This document shows, piece after piece, positions 32,921 through 45,245 of a DNA stretch of 64,000 nt. The notes under the pieces are model-generated. The model ran no database searches. It had not been told where the DNA came from and saw only the letters and a list, made by a program, of their open reading frames with translations. This stretch comes from Rhizodiscina lignyota (taxonomy: Eukaryota > Ascomycota > Dothideomycetes > Aulographales > Rhizodiscinaceae), in assembly GCA_010015805.1 (NCBI GenBank), contig ML978136.1:496001-560000 (forward strand). Direction: 5' to 3'. The position numbers and the translations under genes were made by a program. Position 1 is the first letter of the stretch, and every line of letters starts with the position of its first letter.

Positions 32921-33970
32921 ATGGCAACTTCATTCGACATCAGCCTTTCGACGCTATATCACAAAGGCTACCGGCCGCGAACGCATTCTTTGCCCGGCAT
33001 ACGAAAGCAGAGACCTTTCGGAGAAACAGAAAAACCAAGACGGGTCGCAACATTTACACCACTCTCATATGACTCCTCGCCCGGACGTAGCTCAGCAGAC
33101 GACGGAGCGGCGACGGCATTGTTTCAAATACACGGCCGCAAACATATGTTTGACCTTCCCCTGGAGATCCGACTTGAGATCTACGGATATGTCCTCGCCG
33201 ATCAAAAGCTAGACATATTCTATGCTCGGCAGCCATGGCAGCATCCTCTGACCCGCACATGTCGACGAATTCGTGCCGAGGCCCTCCCCATCATGTTCCA
33301 ACTCGGTACAATCCGGTACATCTCAGATCTCCCAAGGCTCGACTACATCAAAAGGTGGAAAAGCTGGCAACTTTTATACCGCCGCGATATGCTCGCGAAC
33401 ATTCGAAAAATCGAAATTCGGTTTGGTATACACACAGATATAATTCACCTCGTTGTCAGGGATCCGAGAAGCACCGAATTGAGTGGAGCTCTGAAGCTTT
33501 CAGTGCAGCTCGATGCTTCAAAATCGACAATGAATGCCGTGCTCGAGCATCGCGGTAGAATACCAACAAATCTCGTGAGCTGGCTCGGATTCCAGATGAT
33601 AGGGGCCGTGGCGGGTTGTGGGTCGCCCAGTTGGAATGGAATTGCCCTCCTTGCAGTTGTGGAACGAGCACTATCGGCTAGCAATCAGATGATCTCTACT
33701 CATGAAGGGTCCTGGGGGACAAGAAAATGTACTGACACGATTATGGTCTCGAGACAGCCGAGTGCGGACGATCCTTTGCAGGTGAAATTATCCACATACA
33801 CCCTCAGCAAACCCTGGGAGGAGACTCCGGAGAATCAGCAGCGTACTATGGGGATCCGGAATATGTTTGAGAGTCTCTCTATGAATCCTGCCGGTATCAG
33901 ACATTGTTATGCAACCGTCCCCGGACTAGCCTATTGGACATGGTGGGTGTATCAAACACTAAGGGAATAA
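32921..33970 (+). CDS. F-box-like (LPxEIRxxIY) protein
   Basis: 349 aa, single exon, starting at MATSFDISL; the longer upstream frame begins from TTG. The signature MFDLPLEIRLEIYGYVL is at about residues 75-91, followed by TRTCRRIRAEALPIMF, the usual second helix of this Dothideomycete-expanded family. The rest has no further domain; the C terminus is Trp/Tyr-rich (YWTWWVYQTL). Possible SCF adaptor, unproven. Same family as the genes at 19534, 38677 and 51153. Confidence 0.82.
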   Translation: MATSFDISLSTLYHKGYRPRTHSLPGIRKQRPFGETEKPRRVATFTPLSYDSSPGRSSADDGAATALFQIHGRKHMFDLPLEIRLEIYGYVLADQKLDIFYARQPWQHPLTRTCRRIRAEALPIMFQLGTIRYISDLPRLDYIKRWKSWQLLYRRDMLANIRKIEIRFGIHTDIIHLVVRDPRSTELSGALKLSVQLDASKSTMNAVLEHRGRIPTNLVSWLGFQMIGAVAGCGSPSWNGIALLAVVERALSASNQMISTHEGSWGTRKCTDTIMVSRQPSADDPLQVKLSTYTLSKPWEETPENQQRTMGIRNMFESLSMNPAGIRHCYATVPGLAYWTWWVYQTLRE

Positions 33971-34346
33971 AGCTGCACATGGCATAGGTGGAAACAACCT
34001 CAACTGCAGCATTCAAGCTCTGAGATTGGTTCAAATGGTATCTGGACGTCAGAATTCGGGCAGGAATTGTTTCGTGTTAATTATTTACTTCCACACATCA
34101 CTACTGTAGGCGAATAATCCCTCTGTAAAGAAAGTGAACTTCAAGGCAGTGAATGGAGAATCGTACTCGTAGAAATAGCATGGGTAAGGCCAGATGGTCC
34201 AAGCTTGCTTCCCGTTTAGGCATTTCGCGATGAACATGCTTCGACATCCAGTTCTCACGAGCTCTCCACTTTTATAATGCGTCTAGCTATCGGAATTCTA
34301 CAGATGATGTACCAGCCGCTCGACCCATCCTTCGAACTTTGACACC
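33971..34346. other. Intergenic stretch upstream of VPS18
   Basis: The 376 bp hold the 3' UTR of the F-box-like gene and the VPS18 promoter. No distinct motif or open frame. Confidence 0.5.
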
Positions 34347-37300
34347 ATGTCGTTCGATCCGTCCAGCGGCTACATAGCCGGAGCCTCGAACATCGACGAC
34401 CAGGCAGAACTCCAAGAAACAACGCTCCCAGTCTTCAATGTCGAACGAGTGAGCCTGCAATTCAATATCTCTGCCGACTTTGTCGCGGCACAGGTTGCAA
34501 ACAATGTCCTGGTCCTAGCGTTGAGCAGCGGAAGGGTGCTGAGGATCGATTTGGAGCGACCTGGAGATGTTGATGGTATGTTGGAATATGCTTTTTGCCA
34601 TTTTACTTTACTTCCTGGGCCACTCAAGGCACTATCCCGCTTCAGAATATGTTAGACAAATGCACTGATAACCGCCGCTAGATATCGACCTCCCCAAACG
34701 TCCCTCGGAGATTGGCATCATCCGCCGCATGTTCATGGACCCAACCGCCTCACATCTCCTCATCACCACCACTCTTGCCGAAACGTACTACCTGCACACA
34801 CAATCTCGCACGCCAAAACCGCTGGCCCGTCTAAAAGGTGTTGCGATAGAAAGTGTTGCCTGGAATCCTGCGCAGCCGACGAGCAGCACACGCGAGATAC
34901 TCATTGGCGCGGGCGACGGCAATGTCTACGAGGTCTTCATAGAACCAGTCAGTGAGGGCTGGAGGAGGGAAGAGAAATACATTAAACATGTCTGGCGAGC
35001 AGATGGCCCAGTTGTGGGAGCCTGGGTAGACCCCGTAGAGGGAGCGGCGACCGTGGCAAGGGCGGGACAAGGCGACGTGAGGAGAGTGATCGTTGCGACA
35101 AGAGATAAGGTATATTGCTGGGTGGGAAGAGTGGATCGGGGAGGGCAAGACGGTAGCGGTGGTTCATTTGGGAGGTTCTTTGAGCGAGAGAGCGCCGCTG
35201 TTTATGAAGGCAGAACAAGCGGTGGTGCTCCGGCAATGCTCGCTGTGAGTCCGCAGAGCGACGAGCGTCCGCCATTTGCACTTGAGAATAGCAATGGTGG
35301 GGCGAAAGAAAGAGCATGGGCATGGTTGGAGGGGCGAGGAGTACTGCATGGGAGACTTCTCGCAGACAATGAATTTTCAAGCTTGGGCAGCAGAATGTTT
35401 GCCGAAGCGAAATTGATGGAGCGATCCAAGATCCCACATAGTTTGGCTCCAAGTGGACGGCCAAAATCATCGCAAGAGCCTGCACAGTCTATGATTCTGA
35501 CACAGTGGCATATCGTGCAACTTGTTGAGGGAAGGATAGTCGCGACCAATCGTTTGGACGACTCAGTAGTTCACGATCAGCTCGTCTTGGAGCCTGGGCA
35601 AAGCGCACTAGGATTAGTGGCAGATCCAACGAAGAATACGTACTGGTTGTTCACGACACAGGAGATTTTCGAGATCGTTGTCACTGAGGAGGACAGAGAT
35701 GTCTGGAAGATTATGCTCAAAGCCCAGCGCTTCGATGATGCGTCACAATTTGCGAGAACGTCGGCTCAGAAAGACGCCGTTGCCACAGCATCTGGAGATT
35801 TCTTGGTGCAGAAACACAAATATATGGAGGCGGCGGCGGTTTACGGTCGCAGCACAAAACCATTTGAGCAAGTGGCCTTGACTTTCATTGATAATGGAGA
35901 GCAAGATGCGCTACGGAAGTACCTCGAGACGAAATTGGCGAATCTGAAGAAGAGCTCTGCGATGCAGAGAACAATGGTTGCATCATGGCTTGTAGAAATC
36001 TACATGTCGAAGCTCAACTCATTAGACGACACCATCACAACGAAGGCCGAACTTGCAGAGGGAATGAATCCATCAGAGTCGAGGGACCAACTCGGTGTTG
36101 TGAGAAGGGGATTCCAAGACTTCGCGACGAAATACAAAGATGCTCTCGACAAAAAGACCACATATGAAGTCATAAGCAGCCATGGAAGGGAAGAGGAGTT
36201 GCTTTTTTATGCAACAGTGGTCAACGACTACAACTACGTTCTCTCATACTGGGTGCAGAGGGAGAGATGGCAAGAGAGCTTAAATGTTCTCAAGAAACAA
36301 ACAGATCCCGAAGTATTTTACAAATACAGCACGGTGCTAATGGTGCATGTGCCAGTAGAGTTGGTGGATATTCTGATGCGGCAGAGTAACCTGGACTCTG
36401 AAAAGCTCATTCCGGCACTCTTGAACTACAATAAGCTGGTCAAGGTGTCTCTCAGAGAAGTATGCCAGAGTATTGGGCGTGGAGAGAAGGGCGTCAAGCT
36501 AATCATCTTTGCAGAATCAAGCGATTCGCTACCTGTCGTACTGCATCACACAGCAGCAATCCACAGATCCCGCAATACATAATACTCTAATCAGCATCTA
36601 CGCCTCACATCCTTCAAGAGACGAATCCCAACTCCTCGCCTACCTCCAAGCTCAATCCTACGCCCATGAGCAAAACTACGATGCCGATTTTGCTCTCCGG
36701 CTCTGCATTCAACACCAGCGCGTTCAATCCTGCGTGCACATCTATTCATCAATGGGTCAATTTGCTCAAGCAGTTGACATGGCCCTCAAACACGATGAAG
36801 TCGAACTCGCAGCCAGTGTCGCCGACCGCCCTGAGAATGACCAGGCGCTGCGAAAGAAATTGTGGCTGAAAGTCGCAAAGAAAGTCATTGGCAAGACCGA
36901 AGGAATCAGGGCGGCCATCGAATTCCTGAAGCGCTGCGAACTGCTGAGAATAGAAGATCTGATCCCTTTCTTCCCGGACTTTGTTGTCATCGATGACTTC
37001 AAAGAAGAGATTTGCACGGCGCTCGAGGAGTACTCGCGCCATATTGACGCATTAAAGCGCGAGATGGACGACTCGGCGCGAACGGCGGCGCATATCAAAG
37101 CAGATATCCGAGCTCTGGATTCACGATATGCCATCGTCGAGCCGGGCGAGAAGTGCTTCATATGCCGGCTTCCTCTGCTTGTGCGACAGTTCTTCGTATT
37201 CCCATGCCAGCACGCTTTTCATGGTGACTGTCTGGGCAAGCAGGTCATGGAGCAAAGTGGTATAGCGAGAAGTCGAAAGATCAAGGAACTTCAGGTTGAA

Positions 37301-37462
37301 GTAGGCCGAGGTATGAGCGCAGGGAAGAAGAGGGAGAGAGCTGTGAGAGAGTTGGATAGTCTTGTGGCAAGGGAATGTGTGCTTTGCAGTGAAGGTGCAG
37401 TGAGGCGCGTGGACGAACCGTTTGTCAGAGAGGGGGAGGGAAAGGGAGAGTGGGATTTGTAG
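34347..37462 (+). CDS. VPS18: Vacuolar sorting protein VPS18 (HOPS/CORVET core subunit)
   Basis: Core subunit of the HOPS and CORVET tethers that drive endosome and vacuole fusion. Exons 34347..34575, 34682..36444 and 36515..37462 give 979 aa. The N-terminal beta-propeller (Pep3/Vps18 domain) starts at about residue 30 and the middle is alpha-solenoid with the clathrin-repeat region (YNYVLSYWVQRERW, QFAQAVDMALKHDEVELA). A coiled-coil segment (about 840-870) leads to the C-terminal RING-H2 finger starting CFICRLPLL at residue 878, then FPCQHAFHGDCL and a final CVLC pair. Introns are 106 and 70 nt; the second join LVK|NQAIRYLSYC keeps the family sequence. Complete and typical in length. Confidence 0.96.
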
Positions 37463-37825
37463 CATTATGGTCGGCGATAAGAGATGACACATTCAATATA
37501 CCCGTCATGTAAACATTTAAGCTTCTCGTATTTCAATCGTCAGTGCTGCTCTCAATCTATGAACCGAAGGCTGCGTCTCCTCCAGCCCACTCGAGGCGCG
37601 ATGAAGCTTATGAAACGCCGATCGTTCAGAGCTACGACAGTAGCCACTCTTGTGTCAATAATTGCATACCCGGTCCAGCATGACAACCTCCAGAGCTGCT
37701 TCTGCTTCTCCCTTACATGCTGGTGTTCTTGCTATTGAAAGTCATGTAGTTTGCTGCAGGTGAGGCTATCACCTAAGCACCTTTGGTCCTCCAGTTGTTG
37801 ATGTTCTTTTGCTGTCCTCAGAAAT
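37463..37825. other. Short intergenic stretch between two 3' ends
   Basis: It holds the 3' UTRs of VPS18 and of the minus-strand F-box-like gene. No feature seen. Confidence 0.5.
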
Positions 37826-38677
37826 CTACTGAACAAATATTCCTTCAAAGTGTCGACGAGTTTTACCCTTCAGCACAAATCGAGAGAAGTGCTTCTGGAC
37901 GATACTGACGAGCTCTTGGTGTTTGCTGCGGAGTTCGCAGTCGACGTCCGTCCCACCAGGGACTGTGCGGCCCGAACACAACATTAGAGAACCACGACGG
38001 CAGCACTCTGGCATAACGTCGTCGACCAGTCGAAAACTTTCCAACGTCATGGACTCTATGACTGCCAGTACGGTGGGACAGCCCAAGGCGTAATGAGCTG
38101 CCTTAGCAGGTATACACAACGTTATCGTGTCTTCCGTGATGTAAGAGTCCCGATAAAATATGTTCCAGAGTAGAAAATCCCCAGGGAAGCTAGACTGGAC
38201 GTTTGCAAAAGAAATTGTTAGATTCTTCAGCCCCAGGGTTAATCTCCACAGCTTCAAGGCACTAGGTTTTTCGAGGTGATCAGCCCTATGTTCCAGGAGC
38301 GGATCGCCACGGCCTCTATCACGGCATGCATTGCAGCCGACGTTGGCAATGTATACGCTGTGGGCTTGACTGAAGCCTTCAAACTGGTATGCGATAACCA
38401 TTCTGTAGAGTTAGCAGCATTCAACGACGATGCGACAGGTGTCGAACACTCGCTCCAGGACTTCTAGCCGAATCTGGTGACTGGTACTGAGGAGTGGCAG
38501 TATTCGAATGATATCCGAGCCTGGGGCAGGTCCAGTCTGGTGAAAGCTGCAAGTTGAAGGGCCGAGGCGGATGTCTGCCGACTGGAGAATACCCTCATAG
38601 ATCTTGTCACGAAGTTCTCGTGGAAGACCAAGGAGATTAAGCTCTGCTGCGCTTGTTGTATTTCCGTTCGCGGCCAT
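37826..38677 (-). pseudogene. F-box-like (LPxELRxxIY) gene with an in-frame stop
   Basis: From ATG 38677 a frame encodes MAANGNTTSAAEL and then LLGLPRELRDKIYEGIL, the F-box-like signature, and continues to an in-frame TAA at 38413-38411. The same frame resumes at once (LYRMVIAYQFEGFSQ) and stays open to 37826, for 283 codons plus the stop. The continuation has protein-like composition and family-like length. Either this is a gene disabled by one nonsense change, or the TAA lies in a short intron: a 45- or 66-nt intron ending at CATACCAG (38384) would keep the frame, though its donors (GTCGTT, GTGTTC) are poor. The TAA sits in TGCTAACTCTACAG, which resembles a branch site plus acceptor, but no donor gives the right phase for it. 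Confidence 0.6.
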
Positions 38678-39026
38678 TGTAGTTGGGCTTGGAGGATAAT
38701 GGTGAACTGCAGATCTGACGATGAGGAGGTGGATCTGAAGGACGAGAGAGCTTGTGTATGACTTGTTCGAGGACGAATGAAAGGAACAGAGTACGAAGCA
38801 GATGCAATGACAATGAAAGAACTCACAATAATTAACACAAGCTGTGTATGTCATCTGTGTTTGTGTCTCAAGTGGGGCTCCTTTGTCACAGCATTATCGA
38901 ACTTCACGAATGGCAACACAGACCCAATTAGCATTATATACTTCACAGCCAACACGTTACGAGCGATCCGTGTACGGCTCAGCTAGTCTATGGAGAGTAT
39001 GGTTTCCTAAAGTGCAGCTCGCGCAA
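38678..39026. other. Intergenic stretch upstream of the F-box-like gene
   Basis: The 349 bp contain the promoter of the F-box-like gene and the 3' flank of the phytase-like gene. Nothing distinct seen. Confidence 0.45.
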
Positions 39027-40697
39027 TTACAATGGCTTTGAGCCCTTCGGCAGTTTCACTTTGAAAACCAAAGCCTGGTTGTCTAAGTTGAACCCGGACG
39101 CATCTGCGTATGGGAACTTTCCACCGTCCATGAAGCCTGGTCAAGTCAGCATACAGCCGCCTTCTGCAATTATTATAAGCACTTACCATGCTGCGTGATG
39201 AAATCGTCGTCGCTCAACGAAAACAAGTAGTACTCATCACCACCAATCGGTGCGAGCGCAAGACTCTCCCACTTCTCATTCAGCAATTGTGCATTCTGTG
39301 CGCCTCCGTTGTGCAGTCCGAATCGGTTGAGCTGGCTGTTGACGTTAAAGTCCAGGAAGCTGCAGTATGTGGCAGGCGTGACTCCAGCGTCGAGGACGCC
39401 CTCCTCGCTTGCGATGCTGCCGTTCACCTTGTCATGGACTATGCTCTTGATGTCGGTGGCGGAAGAAATATCGAAGACGTCCGCGTGTCGGTAAATGCTT
39501 AGCGAGGAGCTTTGACCATGGCCATTACCAGAGTCACGAGCAAGGACGAGGTATTGAGTCTCGGAGATGTAGTGGATCTCGCTCTGCGCCGCAACAGCAT
39601 TGTCACCGTCGGAGTCCGTGAAGACGGGAAGCGGGACGACGTACTCGGCCTTGTAGACTGGCTTGCTGCTGCCATATCCGTATCCGTATCCGTGGCTAGA
39701 TGGGATGTCGTACTGCACAAGACGAGCGTAGCGGCGCTTCTTGCCGTGCATACCGCCTTCTTGTTCCAGAGCGCTTTGGATGAGAACGGACATCGTCTTA
39801 CCATCGGATGAGATGGTCAGTCCCTCGAAGCCTTGGTTGTTCTGGCGGCCGTCCTCAGGATCCGATGGGACGACGGTAACATTGGGGTTGTAGATGGGCG
39901 GAGAATCTGCCGAGAAGCTGTCTCATGTTAGCGTATCCTGCTTCCTCGAATCGGAGAATGGGCAAGCGTATCTACCTCTCAGAACCATTGCGGTGGGGAA
40001 TGAATGCGTCAGGAGGCCGAATCGCTTGTAGCATCTTTCCACTTGAGCTAAACTTGTAGATATACGGGCCATACTCGTCGGACACCCAGAACGTGCCATC
40101 GTCATTCAGAATGAGGCCTTCGGCGTCAACGCAGATACCTTCACCACCAGGGCCAGGCAGGCCAAATCCATCTCCGGTGTAAATCGCTCGAGGCAGGTCA
40201 GGGAATCCAGGATACTTGAAGGCACCTTTAGCAGTGCAATCCAAGCCCGTAGTTGGCACGCCATCAGGCCCAGTGAACCTGATCGTATCGAGGTACTTCA
40301 GTTTCAAGTTTGGCGGAGATGGATGAGCGACAGTCGCACTCTCATCCGGTGTCAGGGTAAAGGCGAACTTGTGCACCCTTGACTGGAAATTCAGCGTGCC
40401 TTGCGTATTCCAGCCACGGTCTGGTAGACCCCAAAGGATGCCAGTCCAGCTCTTGCCATGTTTTTTCCAAGCCTTGAGGTCAAGAGCAATTGAGCTGCCT
40501 ATGCCGCCGATGGTGTCGCCGAACTTATCTCGCGCATCGCCAGGGACGAAACCATAGCCCGCGAGCTCTTCGTAGACGTACGTCTTTCCATTGCACGTAG
40601 TCTGGTTTACTACTGGAGATGGTTTGGGGGAGGAGTATGGTGTCGCGCTGGCTATGGCAGCGAGCCCGAGCGTGAGGGCTGGTATGGTGAAATACAT
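39027..40697 (-). CDS. Secreted phytase-like / esterase-like protein
   Basis: 520-aa protein of the 'esterase-like activity of phytase' family (phytase-like propeller). Exons 40697..39976, 39917..39187 and 39136..39027; introns are 58 and 50 nt. Residues 1-18 (MYFTIPALTLGLAAIASA) are a signal peptide; the longer frame upstream has no reason to be used. Family features are GLPDRGWNTQGTLNF, GEGICVDAEGLILNDDGTFWVSDEYGPYIYKF and NNQGFEGLTISSDGK. A Gly/Tyr repeat (GYGYGYG) lies at about 303-309, and the last exon closes with GGKFPYADASGFNLD. Many fungal members are annotated as phytases without enzymology; phosphate release is an inference, not a finding. Confidence 0.92.
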
Positions 40698-41905
40698 TAT
40701 GAGGTAGTGAGTATTTATACAGAACAATTCAGATGAACTAAGGCCTTTATCCAAGATGAAATGACACAACTACCGCCTCAGCAGCAGGAAAGACAGGAAA
40801 TCCTGAAGCCAGCAGCATACACAATGCATTTAATAGCTCTCCAAGCTTCCAAAATAGTGGCCCTACCGGAACGCATCTGCATACACACTCGCCGAGCTCG
40901 CAGCTCGACCAGGCGGCTGGACGAGCAATCGAGCTACAGCATGGATATGGCATGTAACCCACTCGACGACGCACGGCATGCCATCGCCAATCCGTAAGGA
41001 TCGATTCCAACTGGGAACGCTGCGTGGGCGGCGGGGTGGAAAGCTCTTGTACCTGCAGCTTGACGTGGGATGCAGAGCCGCGGGGTCAGCACGAGGTGAG
41101 CGCTGCGGAGGGGATAGGTTGGTTGGTGAATGGGCTGGCGCGTGGCGATCCTCGCGTGCGAGCTGGACGAGATGGCTGGCAGAAGCTTGACAGCACGATA
41201 TTGGTGATACAATTGGCCTGTGGAACTTGACAGGAAACACGCAGTCATTAGCAACGTGGAAATGGCCGTTCAGTAATGGAAGGAGAGACAGTCCTGCGGG
41301 GAGACAGCATCCAAGGATTTAATAGCACCTGTTGGATACGGAAATAAGAGGCGTGAGGTAATTCCCGAGCGCTGAAGCACGCGACCAATATCAATTGCTG
41401 TTCGTCGATGACAGCGCAACAGTACTGCAATAACATTGCCAGTCAGCGTTCACGAGATTTCAAATTCCTAACTCCTTCTCTTCATTCGAATCATTGTTAC
41501 TGGTTGGAATGGGCGCCATCTATTTATTCATCCAACTAAGTCACGTTATCCAGGAAGACGCCGAGATGCGGCTGGATAAGAGACTGCGAATACAGAGTAA
41601 AATGAGGATTTGGGAAGAATAACCAGAGTGGGGCATTGAAGCGATACCTCGTAACTGGTAATGACAATTTCACTTCGAGAGGGTGTCCACATACGCATTA
41701 GATGAGAATGGACGGCGCCTTCACTTGGAAGGGGTCATTCATGGTCGACGATGGGGCCAATGTTGCCGCGAAATCGCAGGCCATTATGCACATTGCTTGT
41801 ATTAGAAGCATCTTGCGAAAGGTATCTATCATCGAAGTCGTAAGTCATGAGAATTCCTCCCCGCTATCTGCGCAACCCGCAGAGAGCATGATAATCAGCA
41901 ACCCT
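40698..41905. other. Intergenic stretch, 1.2 kb, no gene seen
   Basis: It holds the phytase-like gene promoter and the 3' flank of the heat shock factor gene. Overlapping open frames on both strands at 40750-41250 reflect base composition. No repeat or RNA seen. Confidence 0.5.
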
Positions 41906-44327
41906 TCATCCAACTCTCCGCCTCTTTTTCGGGCTCGCCTCGCCAATGTTGCTCTTCAAACCCATATCCGCTGGGCTTGCCGGCCCACTGGTCGGTCCAC
42001 TACTTGCTACACTTTCCACCTTTCCGCCACCATCAACGTTCAAATTCGCGTTTGGAACGTTGAGGCTCGAATCGCCAAACAGGTCGTCGTCATCAAAGTC
42101 GCCAGACAATCCATTATTTCCCGGGTTCACAGTGTCCGCATCATAGCCGCCAAAGTCAAAGAGGTCCATGTCAGGATTCCCGGTAGCATGCACATCACCA
42201 GCGGCCGGGGCGGCAGACATGTTAGGGAAGTAGTCGTCAGTGTTCACAAAGCTATTTAGGTCCCACTCAGGCGGCAACGAACCTCCCGGTGCGCCCATCT
42301 GCGGCCCAAGAGTGCTGTTTCCATCCATGTCGAGGCCAGGAATTGTACCAGTGGGACTCAGTGGTGTTAACCGCTCCGCGAGATTCTGGACGCGGCGCTC
42401 GTTGTCGTGTTGCAGCTGCTGCAGGTAATCGAGTTTGTTCTGATTCTCAGCAAGCGACTGATTCAGATCAGGCACATTAGGGACGTTGGAGTTGACCAGC
42501 GCGTTGTTGGCATTTGCGTTGGTGTTGCCAATTTTGCTTGCTATGAGAGATAGAGCGTCGTTCTTCTGTTGTGGAGTAAGAGGGGCGGCTCCATTGGCGG
42601 TCTGGTAATTGGACAGTGCGGCAGGGAAGTCGAACGAGCCAGATGTTGGAGTGTTTCCTGAGGCATTGTTGGCAGCATTGATTACCGACATCATCTGCTC
42701 CGTGTTTGGAGTATTGGAACTCGCGGCATTCACATCCTGCAGATGATCAAGAAAATTCGGGCTGTCAGCGTCAGTCTTTATCATCGGTGATGCGGTATTG
42801 TTCGATGAGGCCTGCGCGCTGGATGGACGATTTCTTGAGAACTGAACTTGATTTGGTGGCCGGAAGATTGCACCTTTTCGAGGTGGGGTCTCAGACGCGG
42901 GTGAAGGTGTCACGGTAGTTGCACGACCACCAGAGAGATGTGAAGCGGCATCCTTTCCGTCTGGCGCTGGAAGTAATGCAAGCGGGCGTCTGTTCGGTCG
43001 TGGAGGTTGGTTTTGTGGTCTTGGGTTGACGTCGTCCATGTCTCCCACGTCAACGACATTGCCGTGTTGCTGCATGTTCTCCGGAATCGCATGTGCGAAC
43101 ATGTCCGCGAGATTTGTACCACTATGACCTTCCAGGCTGCGATTATAGAATGTCGCGAGGAAAGTCAGGATTGCGTTTATAGAGTTCTCATGCCTATCGT
43201 GTAATGTCTGAAATGCGCTCGCTTGCTGGTACAGCTGGTCATTCTGCCGTTTGATCTGAGCAATGACCGATGATATGAACTTTTGCTGGTTTTGGAGCTG
43301 GCGCAACTCTTGTCGTACCGCATTCAACTCAGTCTTTGGCAGCGTGATGAGATCTTGGCGCGTATTGGCAGCATCCATCGGCTGGGCCGTCGGAGTCCTG
43401 TCAGTTTCCGGCAGAAGCCTCTTCGTTTCCTCGTCGCTGTCACCCTCGCCTTTCTCGCCCTTTTTCCGCTTCCCAGTAGATGGGGTGTTCTTTGGCTTCT
43501 GGATAAGCCACAGCAGCTCAGGTCTCCCCCTCTTGAAAAACTCATTGTAATATTCACTCGGTGTCTTCCGCTTGTTTTCGCTCGCCTTCATCGAGTTGTC
43601 GGACAATCCCACACGCTTGTGGAATCCATACATGTTCAGCTGTCGAACGAAAGAGGCGTAGTTATTGTGCTTGAAGAGTTCCGGAATGAGCGTCTTTGCA
43701 AACTCGTCTTCGTCAAGGACTATGAAAGAGTTGCCGTCGTCAGACCATCGGATGAGGTCAGTATTCTTCGACTCGTCGAGGAAACTATAGATACAATTAG
43801 CTCCATCCACAGAGAGGGGAGATGATGTGTTACCTGCTCAACTTCTGCACAAAGGGTGGGATCTGTTTCCGCTTCGACTGCGCTTCCTTCTTCGCAGCCA
43901 TCGCCCTCTTTTCGAGCTCTTCATCGTTCTCTACTGTTGTAGTCGGCCATTCCGAAACCTGCCCAGTGTTATCCAGGTCCTGCCAGAGATTTCCACCCGC
44001 CGGCTTCGACCGCGCCGCAATCTGCTGGTTTGTATTTCGACGAACCAACTGATTTGATGATGCCGCCGCAGTATTCTGTGTATTCGCCATGTTATTCAAT
44101 GCATTGTTGTAATAATTCGCATCGAAATTTGACCCGCTATCGTAGGGGTTGCCAGCTCCATTCAGGCCCTCCACGGTATTCCAGTCCATGAACTGGTCTC
44201 CTGAGTTGGCGGAGGTATCCGGGTAGGCGCTAAAGTTGTTGCTGTTGAACATCGGAGGTGTGGACTGCTGCTGCAGCGGTGAAGCACCCGGTGCTGGGCG
44301 TTTACGATTGGGTAGTTGTCCCTGCAT
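41906..44327 (-). CDS. HSF1: Heat shock transcription factor
   Basis: Trimeric activator of chaperone genes through heat shock elements. Exon 1 is 44327..43834, intron 43833..43785, exon 2 43784..41906, giving 790 aa. The intron falls inside the DNA-binding domain: FVQKLS joins to SFLDESKNTDLIRW, then FKHNNYASFVRQLNMYGFHK (about residues 155-235). The HR-A/B coiled coil follows (about 330-400: LRQLQNQQKFISSVIAQIK). There is no response-regulator domain, so it is not SKN7. The Asn/Gln/Pro-rich tails fit activation regions; the end KKRRRVG is a nuclear-localisation signal. The N-terminal 150 residues before the domain are disordered. Confidence 0.95.
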
Positions 44328-45245
44328 TTTGCGTAGTGATGAAAGTACGCGTTACGCCTGTGCAAGTCGCGCTGCTGGCCGTTCAGCCTTCACTGAAAAG
44401 TCAAGGAGCGTATGTAGATCTCCGATGTGGTGAAACCCACAATAACTCGCGTAAAGTGACAGATCGAAGAAGTTGTGCGAGGCCTCGAAGGAGTGCGGAC
44501 GACCCGGAAGGCTGGAAAGTTGTAGGTTGGAGCGCTTCGCTTCGCCGGCTTTATAGCTGAAGGTTTACGCGTGTTTAGAACCAGATTGTGGCAGAATGAG
44601 CGTGACACACAGGACTGTGCTTGCCGTCGTTAGGTGGTGGTGGTGGTGAAGTTTGCTGGCTATCAAAGTCAACCGTTGCTCATAACACAGTACGGCGTAG
44701 TTATGCAGACAAGGCGGTGTTGAAGCATTGAGAGTCTGCCCCACGTTTTGCGATTTGTGCCAATGCTCAAAGGATTGTGTCGCTGCTTTGAGAAGAAAGT
44801 TTTCGCGCGAGAAAGTAAGTCTTGTCTTGTCTTGGTGATGGGTTTGGGATGGGTTTACGGATGGCCTATTGCGTGTCTGTGCCGTCTGCCCAGCATCAGA
44901 CAATTCAGATGTCATCCGACTGCAGGAGAATGCCAAGCTTTCGGCGATGCGTGGGGAAATCTGCGGCGCCACACCTCACCTATCACCACGTCTCCGACGC
45001 GAATTTTCCGGACTTCCATGTTGTTATATCCATCAGAAGGTCGTGTAGCTAGAAACGCGCTGACGCGTCTGAATTTGGATCTACTCTGCAGCGTCTGATA
45101 TGAGAGGTTGTAAAATGCCTCTTCCCACGTGCAAAACCTTCGACGCTCTTCGATTAAATGCCATGCTGAATGCACCCAGACTGTATCCTTGATATATCAA
45201 CTCCTATTGCTCCAAACTCCGCACAAACCCAAATCATAGTCGGTA
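44328..45245. other. Intergenic stretch upstream of the heat shock factor gene
   Basis: The 918 bp hold the heat shock factor promoter and the VPS45 3' flank. GAA/TTC triplets are frequent but I found no well-spaced three-unit heat shock element. No gene seen. Confidence 0.5.

Noticed and set aside
41906-44327. SKN7-type regulator instead of heat shock factor
   Set aside because: No receiver domain follows the DNA-binding domain; an HR-A/B coiled coil does.
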